DNA of 64,000 bases from Gammaproteobacteria bacterium (GCA_021151835.1 JAGKWO010000001.1:62001-126000); one strand, 5' to 3'; counted from the first letter of the stretch, positions 1-9,228 are shown. The notes: generated by a model from the sequence alone, not told the origin. Program-made: numbers and translations.

Positions 1-390
1 CATCACCGCCACCACAATAAAAAAGAAACTACCCGGCGGTGGAATGGCATAAAGGCGAGTGATGATGGTAGCGAAGAAGGCAACCAGGAACAGTGTTACG
101 GCGGCAAGGTAATGATTAAAACCGGTGATTAACCCCAGCGCAAAGCACACAGAAAAACCGAAGGAACTGACAATCAAACGAACCATGCGTTGCGACATAG
201 GAATTGGTTGGATATAGAGAAATACCATTGCCCCCATACATCCCAAAATTCCCATATCAAAATGTGAAAGGTAAGCACCCAGTAATGCCGGTACACCTAT
301 GGCCAGCGATGCCATAAACGGGATATGCCAGGGGCGAGTCGCCTTTTTTAAAACCAGTAATTGCTTGATATGGACCAAAAATTTATGCAC
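1..390 (-). CDS. FUSC-family inner-membrane protein, C-terminus cut by window edge
   Basis: This is the first 130 codons of a gene that runs out of the window on the minus strand. The conceptual protein opens with a short cytoplasmic stretch, then RPWHIPFMASLAIGVPALLG, the usual opening of FUSC/aromatic-acid-exporter-like membrane proteins. Several hydrophobic helices follow (for example LIVSSFGFSVCFALGLITGF and SFFFIVVAV). I chose a GTG start at 390 because AGGA lies 9 nt upstream and no in-frame ATG precedes the conserved RPWHIPF segment. Family members are inner-membrane proteins linked to efflux of aromatic acids or other organic anions; the substrate here is unknown. Family assignment is by sequence pattern only. 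Confidence 0.7.
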   Translation of the reverse strand, partial: MHKFLVHIKQLLVLKKATRPWHIPFMASLAIGVPALLGAYLSHFDMGILGCMGAMVFLYIQPIPMSQRMVRLIVSSFGFSVCFALGLITGFNHYLAAVTLFLVAFFATIITRLYAIPPPGSFFFIVVAVM

Positions 391-477
391 AGCAATGTTC
401 CTGTTTATTCAATTACTCTTATTCCACCGCTACCACTTAATCATTTACCCAATGAGATAAAGGTTGTGCAAGTGGCC

Positions 478-507
478 AATAAAACCTCCCTGTCAGGCTG
501 TTTTATT
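478..507 (-). terminator. possible terminator hairpin overlapping the ggt stop codon
   Basis: AATAAAAC at 478-485 on the plus strand pairs with GTTTTATT at 500-507, with a weaker CCT/AGG inner stem. Read on the minus strand the A/T-rich arm doubles as a T-rich tail just after the ggt stop at 503-505. The stem is imperfect, so this is a tentative call. Confidence 0.35.
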
Positions 508-2176
508 TAATCACGCGCGGCTCGGCCACCGGAACCAGCTTTCCATCGCGCAACTGGATGATTTGTGAAAAACCCATATTCGGCCAGAGTTTAATCTCAT
601 GGCCTTTTTGTGCCAGGGAGCTGCGCACCAACTCATGCATAGTAGGCTCCACAAATAATAAATCCGGGCTCCACTGTTCATGAATTCGCGGCTGTTTAAT
701 TGCGTCTTCCGCCGGCATATTAAATTCCAGCGTGTACAACAAATTTTGCACTACTTGCGAGATAATTGTTGGGCCACCAGCAGCACCCAATGTCATCACC
801 GGTTGATTATCTTTAAACACAATGGTTGGGCTCATACTGGATAACGGCCGTTTTTTTGCGGCAATCGCGTTAGCTTCCGAGCCCACCAAACCAAACGCAT
901 TCGCAACACCCGCTTGTGCAGAAAAATCATCCATCTGGTTATTCATCACAATACCGGTACCGGGAATAACTACTTTACTTCCGAAAGTAGTATTTACCGT
1001 TGAGGTAATCGCCACCCAATTGCCATCCAGGTCCGCCGCCGCAATATGCGTCGTGTGCCTGTCCATCAAATGCGGAATATCCAGTTCGGGCTCACCATGA
1101 ACAACATTGTTCACCGCTTTATCCACGTGTATTTTTTGGGCGATACTTTTGGCGTAGGTTTTATCCGTAAGCGAAAGCGGTACTTTGACAAAATCGGTAT
1201 CGCCCAACCAATGCGCGCGATCAGCAAATGCAAATTTCATCGCTTCCGCCATCAAGTGGTAACGCTCGGAGCTGGTGGTTTTGTGCAGGTCAAAATTTTC
1301 CAGGATATTTAAAATTTGCGCGACGTGAATACCGCCGGAGCTGGGTGGCGGAAAACCATACAAGGTGTAACCCGCAAATTGGCTCACAATTGGTTCGCGT
1401 AATTTTATTTGATAATTTGCAAAATCAGCGCGCGTGATCACGCCATTATTTTTCTTCATCCAATCTGCGGTTTTATTCGCAAAATCGCCGCGATAAAAAT
1501 AATCCGGCCCCAGGCGCGCCAGCTCGCGATAGGTATGCGCAAGATCCTTGTTGGTTATGATCGTATTCACCGCAAAGGGCTGCTGCGATTTATCCAGATA
1601 GATCGCCGCCGTGGCCGGAAATTTTTGCAACTCTTTGGCAGTGGTCACCATGCGATCAGCAACTATTGGTGATACCGCAAAACCTTTTTCGGCCAATTCG
1701 GCAGCCGGTAAAATCACATCGGCAAAATTCAGTTTTCCACCTTCACGTTGCAACTGATGAAGCGCCATTACCGAACCCGGTACCCCAATCGCCAGCGCCC
1801 CGGTACGACTTAACTCGGGATTTGCTTTACCATCTTGCACAAACATATCGCGCTGCGCCGCTGCCGGCGCCATTTCGCGGCCATCAATTGCTACTATGCG
1901 ACCATCCGCCAGCCGGACCAGAATAAAACAGCCCCCGCCAATACCGGAGTTATGGGGATCAACAACGCCCAATGCAAAAGCGATGGCAATTGCTGCATCG
2001 ACCGCATTGCCGCCGCGTTTCACCACATTCATCGCGATTGTAGTCGCATCCGGATTGACGCTTGCCGCAGCGACCTTGCCATCACCGGAAACCTGCGCAT
2101 AACCGGTGGTCGGATATTGCGCATAACAAAACAGTGGTAACACCCAGGCGAGCAAGATAAATAGTGTTTTTTTCAT
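503..2176 (-). CDS. ggt: gamma-glutamyltransferase, periplasmic
   Basis: The product is an N-terminal nucleophile hydrolase that cleaves glutathione and other gamma-glutamyl compounds and transfers the glutamyl group to water or an acceptor. The precursor has a signal peptide (MKKTLFILLAWVLPLFCYA), so it acts in the periplasm. The autocatalytic site is RHTTHIAAAD, where the first Thr (about residue 375) becomes the N-terminus of the small subunit. The downstream PLSSMSPTIVF and GAAGGPTIISQV segments fit the substrate-binding region of the family. Its 557 residues are normal for bacterial GGT. The reading frame opens 5 codons earlier, but the ATG at 2176 gives a proper signal peptide. It faces away from the S46 peptidase gene, so the two have separate promoters; both would supply amino acids from peptides. 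Confidence 0.95.
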   Translation of the reverse strand: MKKTLFILLAWVLPLFCYAQYPTTGYAQVSGDGKVAAASVNPDATTIAMNVVKRGGNAVDAAIAIAFALGVVDPHNSGIGGGCFILVRLADGRIVAIDGREMAPAAAQRDMFVQDGKANPELSRTGALAIGVPGSVMALHQLQREGGKLNFADVILPAAELAEKGFAVSPIVADRMVTTAKELQKFPATAAIYLDKSQQPFAVNTIITNKDLAHTYRELARLGPDYFYRGDFANKTADWMKKNNGVITRADFANYQIKLREPIVSQFAGYTLYGFPPPSSGGIHVAQILNILENFDLHKTTSSERYHLMAEAMKFAFADRAHWLGDTDFVKVPLSLTDKTYAKSIAQKIHVDKAVNNVVHGEPELDIPHLMDRHTTHIAAADLDGNWVAITSTVNTTFGSKVVIPGTGIVMNNQMDDFSAQAGVANAFGLVGSEANAIAAKKRPLSSMSPTIVFKDNQPVMTLGAAGGPTIISQVVQNLLYTLEFNMPAEDAIKQPRIHEQWSPDLLFVEPTMHELVRSSLAQKGHEIKLWPNMGFSQIIQLRDGKLVPVAEPRVIK

Positions 2177-2624
2177 GGCGATAATTACCAAATCAGTGAA
2201 TTAAAAACATCACAACGATGACAGGCACGGAGTCTATTCGTATTTCACACCCAGGGCTATATCGGCGGGCAATTTCATCCTGATACTTTCGCAGCAACCG
2301 GACGTTAAATAAAATTCCCGTGATTATTGCGCAACGGGAAGCACAGTAGATTCCGCTAAAGGGCAATGGCATCCGCAATTCACTCACACCGGCAGCATTT
2401 TGCACAACCCGCGCGTCACACAGTCCGTGAAAAGAAATATTGAATGTGAGTGGCGTCGTTGGCAACACCGGGATTTTGCCGCCCGCGGCACAATTCCAAC
2501 ACCCCATCCACACCGAAAAAACCAGATCAGTTTCGCCTGCAGATGCATAGGCAGGCTCGGGGTTCCTGGTTTACACTTCAGCCATTCTTCATATCACCAA
2601 CAATTCAGTAGCAGGAGTTTACGT
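2177..2624. other. intergenic region between two divergent genes
   Basis: This 448-nt stretch separates the start of ggt (minus strand) from the start of the S46 peptidase (plus strand), so it must hold both promoters. Open frames cross it, but none has a convincing Shine-Dalgarno site or family resemblance. A clear AGGAG at 2613-2617 serves the S46 peptidase. I see no strong palindrome or repeat. Confidence 0.5.
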
Positions 2625-4694
2625 ATGCGAAATGCGACAAGGGCGTTTTTAATAGCGAGCGGGTTGACCATGGCCAGTCCGCTATTCGCCGCCGAAGGTA
2701 TGTGGACACTCGATAACCTCCCCGTTGCCGATCTGGAAAAAAATTACCAATTCAAACCTACCGCTGAATGGATACAAAAATCCATGCGTAGCGCTGTGCG
2801 CCTCGCCGGTGGTTGTTCAGGATCTTTTGTATCGCCCGATGGATTGGTCTTAACCAATCATCACTGCGTTATTTCCTGCGTAGAGGATTTATCCAGCAAA
2901 GAACAGGATTTGGTTAATAAAGGCTTTCTCGCACAATCCCGCAGTGAAGAAAAACAATGTCCGGGCATGGAAGTCAACCGCCTCGACAAAACCGATGATG
3001 TGACTGCACGCATGCACAAGGTATTAACCGGCTTAACCGGCAAAGCATTTAGCGATGCCAAAAAAGCCGAGCAATCACGCATTGAAAAAGAATGCGTTGG
3101 CGACGCCGGTGATAAACGCCGCTGCGATATTGTAGAACTTTATGGCGGTGGCCAGTATCACGTTTACCAATACACCCGCTATCAAGATGTGCGCCTGGCA
3201 TTTTCACCGGAATATGCGGCCGGATTTTTTGGTGGTGATCCGGACAATTTTAATTTCCCGCGTTACAACCTCGATATGAGTTTGCTGCGCGTTTACGAGG
3301 GCGGAAAACCCATCGCGAACAGCGACTGGTTTCCTATCAACCCCAAAGGCGCAAAAGAAAATGAGTTGGTAATGACACTGGGACATCCGGGCACAACACA
3401 ACGCCTGCTCACCATGACCGAACTGGAAACCCAACGCGATCTGGTATTGCCGTTCCGTTTAATTTTTGCGTCGGAATATCGCGGCCTTTTGCTGCAATAT
3501 TCGCGCGAAGGTGAAGAGCAAGCACGCATTGCCCAAACCGAGTTAACCTTGATTGAAAATGGCATCAAAGCGCGCACCGGTATGTTCCAGGCATTGCTAT
3601 CACCAGCAGTCATGCAACAAAAACGCGCTGACGAAACCGCATTTCAGAATTGGGTCAGCGCCGATGCAAACCGCACTCAACAATACGGCAACCCATGGAA
3701 AACGATTAGTGATACACAAACCGCATGGCGCAATTTATACCTGGATTATGTGATGATCGAGCTGGGTCTGGGCTCCTTATCGCAACAGGTAACCTGGGCG
3801 AGGACATTGGTGCGCGGCACCACCGAACGTGAAAAACCGGATGCTGAACGCTTGCGCGAATTTTCCCAAGCCGCACTACCGGGCGTGCAAGCAGGTTTAT
3901 TGGCAGAAACACCGCTTTACCCTGAATTTGAGCAGCTTAAATTGAGTTGGTCGCTGAGCAAATTGCGCGAAAAACTGGGGGTTGATAACCCGGTTGTTAA
4001 ACGGATACTGGGCAAGGACTCACCCGAATCCCTCGCACAAAAAATTGTGAGCAAAAGCAAACTGGGTGATGCAAAACTGCGCAAACAATTATGGGAAGGT
4101 GGCGCCACAGCGGTCAAAAATAGTGCTGACCCCGCCATTCAACTGGCGCGCGTGCTGGACGAATACGGGCGCAAATTACGCGAACAATTTGATCATCAAA
4201 TTGAACCGGCACAAAAAGCAGCTGCTGAACAACTTGCCAAAGCACGCTTTGCTTTCAAAGGCACAGCAGTGTATCCCGATGCGACCTTTTCGTTACGCCT
4301 GTCCCACGGTGTTATTCGTGGATGGGATGAACGCGGCACACCGGTAAAACCGTTTACCGATATTGGTGGCCTGTTTAACCGCGCGACTGAATACGATCCG
4401 TTCAAATTGGCGGACACCTGGGTAAGCGCACAGAAAAAAGTAGACCATAAAGCCCGTTTCAATCAGGTATCGACCAATGACATAGTCGGAGGCAATTCGG
4501 GTAGTCCATTAATTAATGCCAGGGGTGAATTGGTAGGCCTGATATTTGACGGCAATATCCAATCGCTAGGGGGAAGTTATTTCTACGATGAATCGGTGAA
4601 TCGTGCAGTATCCGTACACACCGCTGCCATTAGCGAAGCATTAAAGAAAGTGTATAAAGCCGATGATTTAGTGAAAGAACTAAAACTGAAATAA
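2625..4694 (+). CDS. S46 family serine dipeptidyl-peptidase (DPP7-like)
   Basis: An exported serine exopeptidase that removes dipeptides from the N-terminus of oligopeptides. The 689-residue precursor has a signal peptide (MRNATRAFLIASGLTMASPLFA). The trypsin-like catalytic His is H80 in LTNHHC and the nucleophile is S625 in GGNSGSP. In this family the residue 18 positions after the Ser sets P1 preference: Arg in the acidic-specific DPP11, Gly in the hydrophobic-specific DPP7. Here it is G643 in FDGN, so a DPP7-like preference is expected. I placed the start at 2625 because AGGAG lies 7 nt upstream and the signal peptide begins there; the open frame extends 75 codons further upstream without such support. 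A bidirectional terminator follows. It is probably monocistronic. Confidence 0.92.
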   Translation: MRNATRAFLIASGLTMASPLFAAEGMWTLDNLPVADLEKNYQFKPTAEWIQKSMRSAVRLAGGCSGSFVSPDGLVLTNHHCVISCVEDLSSKEQDLVNKGFLAQSRSEEKQCPGMEVNRLDKTDDVTARMHKVLTGLTGKAFSDAKKAEQSRIEKECVGDAGDKRRCDIVELYGGGQYHVYQYTRYQDVRLAFSPEYAAGFFGGDPDNFNFPRYNLDMSLLRVYEGGKPIANSDWFPINPKGAKENELVMTLGHPGTTQRLLTMTELETQRDLVLPFRLIFASEYRGLLLQYSREGEEQARIAQTELTLIENGIKARTGMFQALLSPAVMQQKRADETAFQNWVSADANRTQQYGNPWKTISDTQTAWRNLYLDYVMIELGLGSLSQQVTWARTLVRGTTEREKPDAERLREFSQAALPGVQAGLLAETPLYPEFEQLKLSWSLSKLREKLGVDNPVVKRILGKDSPESLAQKIVSKSKLGDAKLRKQLWEGGATAVKNSADPAIQLARVLDEYGRKLREQFDHQIEPAQKAAAEQLAKARFAFKGTAVYPDATFSLRLSHGVIRGWDERGTPVKPFTDIGGLFNRATEYDPFKLADTWVSAQKKVDHKARFNQVSTNDIVGGNSGSPLINARGELVGLIFDGNIQSLGGSYFYDESVNRAVSVHTAAISEALKKVYKADDLVKELKLK

Positions 4695-4707
4695 CACTAA
4701 CAAAAAA

Positions 4708-4730
4708 ATGCCCGGAAAATTCCGGGCATT
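4708..4730. terminator. bidirectional intrinsic terminator
   Basis: AATGCCCGGA and TCCGGGCATT form a perfect stem around AAAT, with a run of A before it and a run of T after it. It can stop transcription from the S46 peptidase on the plus strand and from the encapsulin operon on the minus strand. Confidence 0.9.
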
Positions 4731-4787
4731 TTTTTACGCTGAAAACCTTTCCACAACGGCGAAGCAGATTATTAATCAAACACCAGA

Positions 4788-6695
4788 TTAATTTCTTCTG
4801 GCATGCGCCAAACGATTTACCACCGAAATGAATAAATCAATTTCTTCGCAGGTGTTATAAAACGCAAAGCTCGGACGCACGGTCGCTTCTACACCGAAAC
4901 GACGTAAAATCGGTTGGGCACAATGGTGACCGGAACGCACCGCTATACCTTCACGATTTAATTCCGCCCCGACCTCTTCCGTTTTATAGCCAGCAAGAGT
5001 AAAGGACAACACGCTCGCTTTGTCAGCCGCCGTACCGATAATGCGCACACCGGGGATAGGACGCAAACGGTGGGTGGCATAATCCAGCAAATCATGTTCG
5101 TAACGGGCGATACGCTCTATACCTATACGATCCACATAATCCAACGCTGCACCCAGGCCTACCGCATCAGCAATATTCCCCGTACCGGCTTCAAAACGGT
5201 TGGGCGCGCCCTGGAATACCACGCGCTCAAAAGTAACATCCGCAATCATGTTACCGCCACCCTGCCACGGCTCCAGGTGTTGCAAATGTTCCGCTTTACC
5301 GTACACAACACCAATACCGGTTGGACCAAAAATTTTGTGCCCGGAGAACACAAAAAAATCTGCATCCAGAGCTTGCACATTCACTCGCATATGCGAAACC
5401 GATTGCGCACCATCCACAATAACCGGCACACCAAAGCTGTGGCCGATGTCGATAATTTCTTTAATCGGCGTAACGGTACCCAACGCATTCGATACTTGCG
5501 TAACCGAAATAATTTTGGTGCGGCTATTGATCAGTTTGCGATATTCATCCAACAGGATTTGGCCATTATCATCCACAGGAATAACACGGATTTTTGCACC
5601 GACGCGTTGCGCTAACAGATACCAAGGGACAATATTCGCATGGTGTTCGAGTTGCGACACAATAATTTCATCACCCTCGCCGACGCGTTGCTTGCCGAAG
5701 GTATTGGCAATCAGATTGATACCTTCTGTCGTTCCGCGCACGAAAATAATGTCGTCAGCCGAGCGCGCTCCGATAAATTTCGCAACTTTATTGCGCGCAC
5801 CTTCATAGGCATCAGTAGCACGCGCCGCCAGTTCATGCGCAGCGCGATGAATGTTGGAATTTTCGTGTTCGTAAAAATAGCTGATGCGATCAATCACCGC
5901 TTTCGGTTTGTGCGTAGTTGCCGCATTATCAAACCATACCAACGGTTTGCCATTCACACGCTCCGACAGGATTGGAAAATCGCGCCGAATGGCATTGACA
6001 TCAAAGCCCTGTTGTTCCGCTGCAAACACGTTGGTTTTAGGTGTATTGCCAAACACCGGTTGAGCGCCCGAATCGAGGAAGTAGAAACGCGAATCGGGTG
6101 CCGGGGTCGCCGCCGATGCCGGCGTATCAAACCGGGTGAAACTGAATTCTGCCGCGAGTAGCTGCTGCACATCGCGCTCACCGGGAAGGTGAGAAGGTTG
6201 CGCAGCAACACGGTCACTTCCAACCGCTTGTGGTTGATGGTAGTCACCAACACGCGACTCCAATGCGTGCGGAACTTTCAAATCCGGTGCAGAAGGTCGC
6301 GTTGCTGCTGCGGGCGCCTGGGTTACAAAACGATTTTCTCCCAATAGCTCGCGCAACTCAGCCTCGCCTGGCAAACCAAATGCCTGCGGGGAAACCTGTG
6401 TTGCCAGTTGCTCCACCTGAATGTTGGCAAGCGGATATTGATTGGCATTTTCCGCAAAATAATACGTAGGCGCGGCAGAAGCCTGACGCTCCACTGCCGG
6501 GCTGGTGACCGGTGGCGGTGCAGCAGTCACACCCGCTTGCGGGCGGGCAGCCGGATTAGTTGCCGATGCCGCTTGCAGTCCGGATATGCCTGCAAAAAAC
6601 GGCGCTGCATTGGGCAATGCCTGGAACATTTCATTAGCCAATGAAGCAAGGTTTTCCAAATCAGGTAAACCGCTAGGTTCGGGATATTCACTCAT
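4788..6695 (-). CDS. SufS-like cysteine desulfurase, encapsulin cargo with long N-terminal extension
   Basis: A PLP enzyme that takes sulfur from L-cysteine, giving alanine and an enzyme persulfide. The desulfurase domain starts near residue 231 (FDVNAIRRDFPILSERVNGK). The PLP lysine is in FSGHKIFGPTG (K454) and the catalytic cysteine in RSGHHCAQP (C592), both intact. Ordinary SufS has about 400 residues; this protein has 635. The extra 230 are rich in Ala, Pro and Gln and look disordered. They contain a repeated LPGE motif (residues 108-111 and 170-173), each followed by an LL pair. Such extensions load the enzyme into family 2A encapsulin shells. The shell gene is immediately upstream in the same operon (90-nt gap). 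The start is the ATG at 6695; a TTG two codons earlier is possible. Transcription ends at the hairpin at 4708-4730. Confidence 0.93.
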   Translation of the reverse strand: MSEYPEPSGLPDLENLASLANEMFQALPNAAPFFAGISGLQAASATNPAARPQAGVTAAPPPVTSPAVERQASAAPTYYFAENANQYPLANIQVEQLATQVSPQAFGLPGEAELRELLGENRFVTQAPAAATRPSAPDLKVPHALESRVGDYHQPQAVGSDRVAAQPSHLPGERDVQQLLAAEFSFTRFDTPASAATPAPDSRFYFLDSGAQPVFGNTPKTNVFAAEQQGFDVNAIRRDFPILSERVNGKPLVWFDNAATTHKPKAVIDRISYFYEHENSNIHRAAHELAARATDAYEGARNKVAKFIGARSADDIIFVRGTTEGINLIANTFGKQRVGEGDEIIVSQLEHHANIVPWYLLAQRVGAKIRVIPVDDNGQILLDEYRKLINSRTKIISVTQVSNALGTVTPIKEIIDIGHSFGVPVIVDGAQSVSHMRVNVQALDADFFVFSGHKIFGPTGIGVVYGKAEHLQHLEPWQGGGNMIADVTFERVVFQGAPNRFEAGTGNIADAVGLGAALDYVDRIGIERIARYEHDLLDYATHRLRPIPGVRIIGTAADKASVLSFTLAGYKTEEVGAELNREGIAVRSGHHCAQPILRRFGVEATVRPSFAFYNTCEEIDLFISVVNRLAHARRN

Positions 6696-6785
6696 AAACA
6701 ATACTCGGAATTGTTTTCTGGATACTTTTTCGTAAGACAGAACTCAATACAAATGCAGCAAATTTAAACGATTATTTGCCGTGAA

Positions 6786-7721
6786 TTATTGCTTATAAGT
6801 ATCCGGGTAATCGTGATACTTGCTCACGTCCACATCTTCCAGAACCGCCACCGCATCTTCCGTCAAAATAGCGAGAGAGCAGTAGAGTGAAATCAGGTAT
6901 GACGCAATCGCGTTACGACCAATTCCCATAAAACGAACAGACAAACCTGGACTTTGCTGGCCAGCCAGACCGGGTTGGTATAAACCAATTACGCCCTGGC
7001 GCTTGTCGCCAACGCGAATCAACAAAATCTTGGTTTTTCCATCTTCATCGATAGGCAATTTATCGGAAGGAATTAACGGCACACCACGCCAGGTGATGAA
7101 TTGCGAACCGAACAGGCTAACTGTTGGCGGTGGCACACCGCGACGGGTACATTCGCGGCCGAATGCAGCAATTGCCAATGGATGCGCAAGGAAGAAGCCC
7201 GGCTCTTTCCATACTTTCACCAGCAATTCATCAAAATCGTCCGGCGTTGGGGCACCAGTCAATGTTGAAATACGCTGGGTTTCATCCACGTTCGCCAGTA
7301 GGCCGTACTCGGGGTTGTTGATCAATTCGCTTTCCTGACGCTCTTTGATGGTTTCAATGGTCAGGCGCAATTGTTCTTTAATTTGATCGTGCGGGCTGTT
7401 ATACAAATCGGAAACGCGAGTGTGAACGTCCACCACACTGGTGACCGCATTTAAAAAATATTCGCGCGGTTTATCTTCGTAATCTACAAACGTCGGTTTG
7501 ATTTCTGATTCATCGCGTTGCGAGCAAGTCACTGTAACGCGCGTCGGATTTTTCACACGGTTCAAGCGGAAAATACCGGCTTCAACCGGAACCCATTGCA
7601 GGAAGTGTACTAACCAGCGCGGTGTAATGGTTGATAATTGCGGGGTTGTTTTCGTCGCATTGGCAAGCTGGCGAGCTGCATTATCACCAAGTGCCAGTTG
7701 AACATCATTTTCGGTAGTCAT
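6786..7721 (-). CDS. family 2A encapsulin shell protein (SrpI-like)
   Basis: This is the HK97-fold capsid protein of a family 2A encapsulin nanocompartment. The 311-residue length is typical. Recognisable stretches include LSTITPRWLVHFLQWVPVEA, GIFRLNRVKNP, VSLFGSQFITWRGVPLIPSD and the C-terminal GIGRNAIASYLISLYCSLAI. In known relatives many copies form a closed icosahedral shell with the N-terminally extended cysteine desulfurase inside, and in some bacteria the particle stores elemental sulfur. A strong AAGGAG lies 7 nt before the ATG at 7721. The 203-nt gap upstream may hold an internal promoter and a near-perfect inverted repeat (7775-7795). Expected location is the cytoplasm. Confidence 0.93.
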   Translation of the reverse strand: MTTENDVQLALGDNAARQLANATKTTPQLSTITPRWLVHFLQWVPVEAGIFRLNRVKNPTRVTVTCSQRDESEIKPTFVDYEDKPREYFLNAVTSVVDVHTRVSDLYNSPHDQIKEQLRLTIETIKERQESELINNPEYGLLANVDETQRISTLTGAPTPDDFDELLVKVWKEPGFFLAHPLAIAAFGRECTRRGVPPPTVSLFGSQFITWRGVPLIPSDKLPIDEDGKTKILLIRVGDKRQGVIGLYQPGLAGQQSPGLSVRFMGIGRNAIASYLISLYCSLAILTEDAVAVLEDVDVSKYHDYPDTYKQ

Positions 7722-7774
7722 GCCGAAGCTCCTTAAGAAATGTCGTAAAAACCCATAGAAGAAATCGTACTAAG

Positions 7775-7795
7775 CTAAGATCGCATTGATCTAAG
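7775..7795. promoter_or_regulatory. inverted repeat upstream of the encapsulin gene
   Basis: CTAAGATC and GATCTAAG are separated by GCATT, matching in 7 of 8 pairs. The repeat lies 54-74 nt before the encapsulin start and downstream of the XRE regulator gene. It could be an operator for that regulator or a site controlling an internal promoter. No protein is known to bind it. Confidence 0.4.
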
Positions 7796-7924
7796 AAGTG
7801 AACAACCTGCTATAGCCATCACCAAAAGAATAAAAAAGCATCACCCAATCCCGGCAAAAACATTTACCGGGAATTGGTTAAGGCTTAATTACAAAAATGG
7901 ATTTTTCAGGACAACAAATGTTGG

Positions 7925-8185
7925 TTATTCAACACTTGCCAGTTCTGGTTGCGGCAGCTCGCTGTTCAATAAATTTTCGCTACGCGCAATCAGATCAGAG
8001 GTAGGAAGATTTAATGCAGTTGCTATTTTCGCGATAGTCGCAAGCGACGGGATGGCAACGCCGCGTTCCACTTCTCCCAGATAGGTACGGTTAAGGTCAG
8101 CGCGCTCGGCAAGCGCTTCTTGCGATAAACGACGGGTATCGCGTAGCTGTTTCACCACGCGGCCAAAATATACATTAATACTCAT
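7925..8185 (-). CDS. XRE-family helix-turn-helix regulator within the encapsulin operon
   Basis: A small DNA-binding protein of 86 residues. The Cro/C1-type domain spans about residues 9-63: VVKQLRDTRRLSQEALAERA followed by LNRTYLGEVERGVAIPSLAT. The ATG at 8185 overlaps the TGA of the serine acetyltransferase by 4 nt (ATGA), so translation of the two is probably coupled. A longer open frame upstream lies within the acetyltransferase gene and was not used. Its place in the operon suggests feedback on sulfur or cysteine status, either of the whole operon or of the shell-cargo pair. No ligand-binding domain is visible; only the DNA-binding fold can be supported. Confidence 0.85.
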   Translation of the reverse strand: MSINVYFGRVVKQLRDTRRLSQEALAERADLNRTYLGEVERGVAIPSLATIAKIATALNLPTSDLIARSENLLNSELPQPELASVE

Positions 8186-9171
8186 ACATCGGCCTCCTGC
8201 GGCGCTTGGTGACGGGAACTTGCCTGGGTAATACTTGAACCGGGTGGAACACTGCGGGTCAGCCATACGTTTCCGCCAATGACTGATCCCTTACCGATGG
8301 TGATACGCCCAAGCACGGTGGCACCGGCGTAAATCACAACCTCATCTTCCACGATAGGGTGACGCGGCAGGCCTTTCTGCAAATGCCCTTTATCGTCAGT
8401 GGGAAATGTTTTTGCACCCAGGGTAACGGCTTGATAAATACGTACTCGCTCGCCGATAACTGCCGTTTCACCGATCACTACACCGGTTCCGTGATCAATA
8501 AAAAATCCGCTGCCAATTTCGGCCCCGGGGTGAATATCGATTCCTGTAAGCGAATGCGCCAGCTCGGCAACAATACGGGCCAGCAGAGGTACCCCTAATT
8601 GATAGAGGGTATGGGCTAAACGATGGTGGATAATGGCAAGCACGCCGGGATAACACAGCAACACTTCATCGACACTGCGCGCAGCCGGGTCGCCCTGAAA
8701 TGCGGCCTGGATGTCTACATCAAGCGTGCGGCGCAACCCTGGTAAAGCGGCCGCAAACAAGCGGATTATTTGATTGGCCTGAACTTTTAAAGCTGCCTCA
8801 TCCGCATCGGTATTATGCTGGCGGGCAAAATAAATTAACTCCAGTTGCACCTGGCGTAGCAACTCATTAAGTGCCGCATCAAGGGTATGTCCGACATAAT
8901 AATCTTCAGTCTCTTCACGCAATTCCTGCGGCCCCAGGCGCATTGGAAACAAGGCACCACAGAGTTCACGGATAATTTGTTGTAAAGCATCGCGCGAGGG
9001 TAATTCACGCAAGCCCGGCTCACGGGAGCGGCCGCGCTGGGCACGCCAGTCATTGCGCGCATTACGCAATTCCTGCACGATTTTATCCAGCTCCCAATTT
9101 GCCGAATTTAATGGCGCATTGATCGGGGTAGCATGGATGTTAAGCAATTCCGATGGGTGATTAACACTCAT
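8182..9171 (-). CDS. serine O-acetyltransferase (EpsC/CysE-type)
   Basis: Makes O-acetyl-L-serine from serine and acetyl-CoA, the precursor into which sulfide is fixed as cysteine. The C-terminal half is a left-handed beta-helix of hexapeptide repeats (IDIHPGAEIGSGFFIDHGTG, VIGETAVIGERVRIYQAVTL, GATVLGRITIGKGSVIGGN). The Asp-His pair of the active site is in IDHGTG. A long helical N-terminal half (about 190 residues) is typical of the EpsC subgroup, and the total is 329 residues. It lies between the rhodanese gene (97-nt gap) and the XRE gene (4-nt overlap). Such acetyltransferases are frequent partners of family 2A encapsulins: acetylserine feeds cysteine synthesis, and cysteine feeds the encapsulated desulfurase. 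Confidence 0.92.
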   Translation of the reverse strand: MSVNHPSELLNIHATPINAPLNSANWELDKIVQELRNARNDWRAQRGRSREPGLRELPSRDALQQIIRELCGALFPMRLGPQELREETEDYYVGHTLDAALNELLRQVQLELIYFARQHNTDADEAALKVQANQIIRLFAAALPGLRRTLDVDIQAAFQGDPAARSVDEVLLCYPGVLAIIHHRLAHTLYQLGVPLLARIVAELAHSLTGIDIHPGAEIGSGFFIDHGTGVVIGETAVIGERVRIYQAVTLGAKTFPTDDKGHLQKGLPRHPIVEDEVVIYAGATVLGRITIGKGSVIGGNVWLTRSVPPGSSITQASSRHQAPQEADV

Positions 9172-9228
9172 AAAACAGTTAACTCATCAATTTATTGTTA
9201 ATGATTTTTCCTTGAATTCCGGTTCATG

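Noticed and set aside
2193..2513. 106-aa open frame on the minus strand between ggt and the S46 peptidase
   Set aside because: It has no recognisable domain, odd composition and no Shine-Dalgarno site; the region is better read as the divergent promoter region.
5070..5808. Long open frames on the plus strand (181 and 202 aa) opposite the cysteine desulfurase gene
   Set aside because: They lie wholly antisense to a clearly conserved gene, have no family features and no ribosome-binding site.
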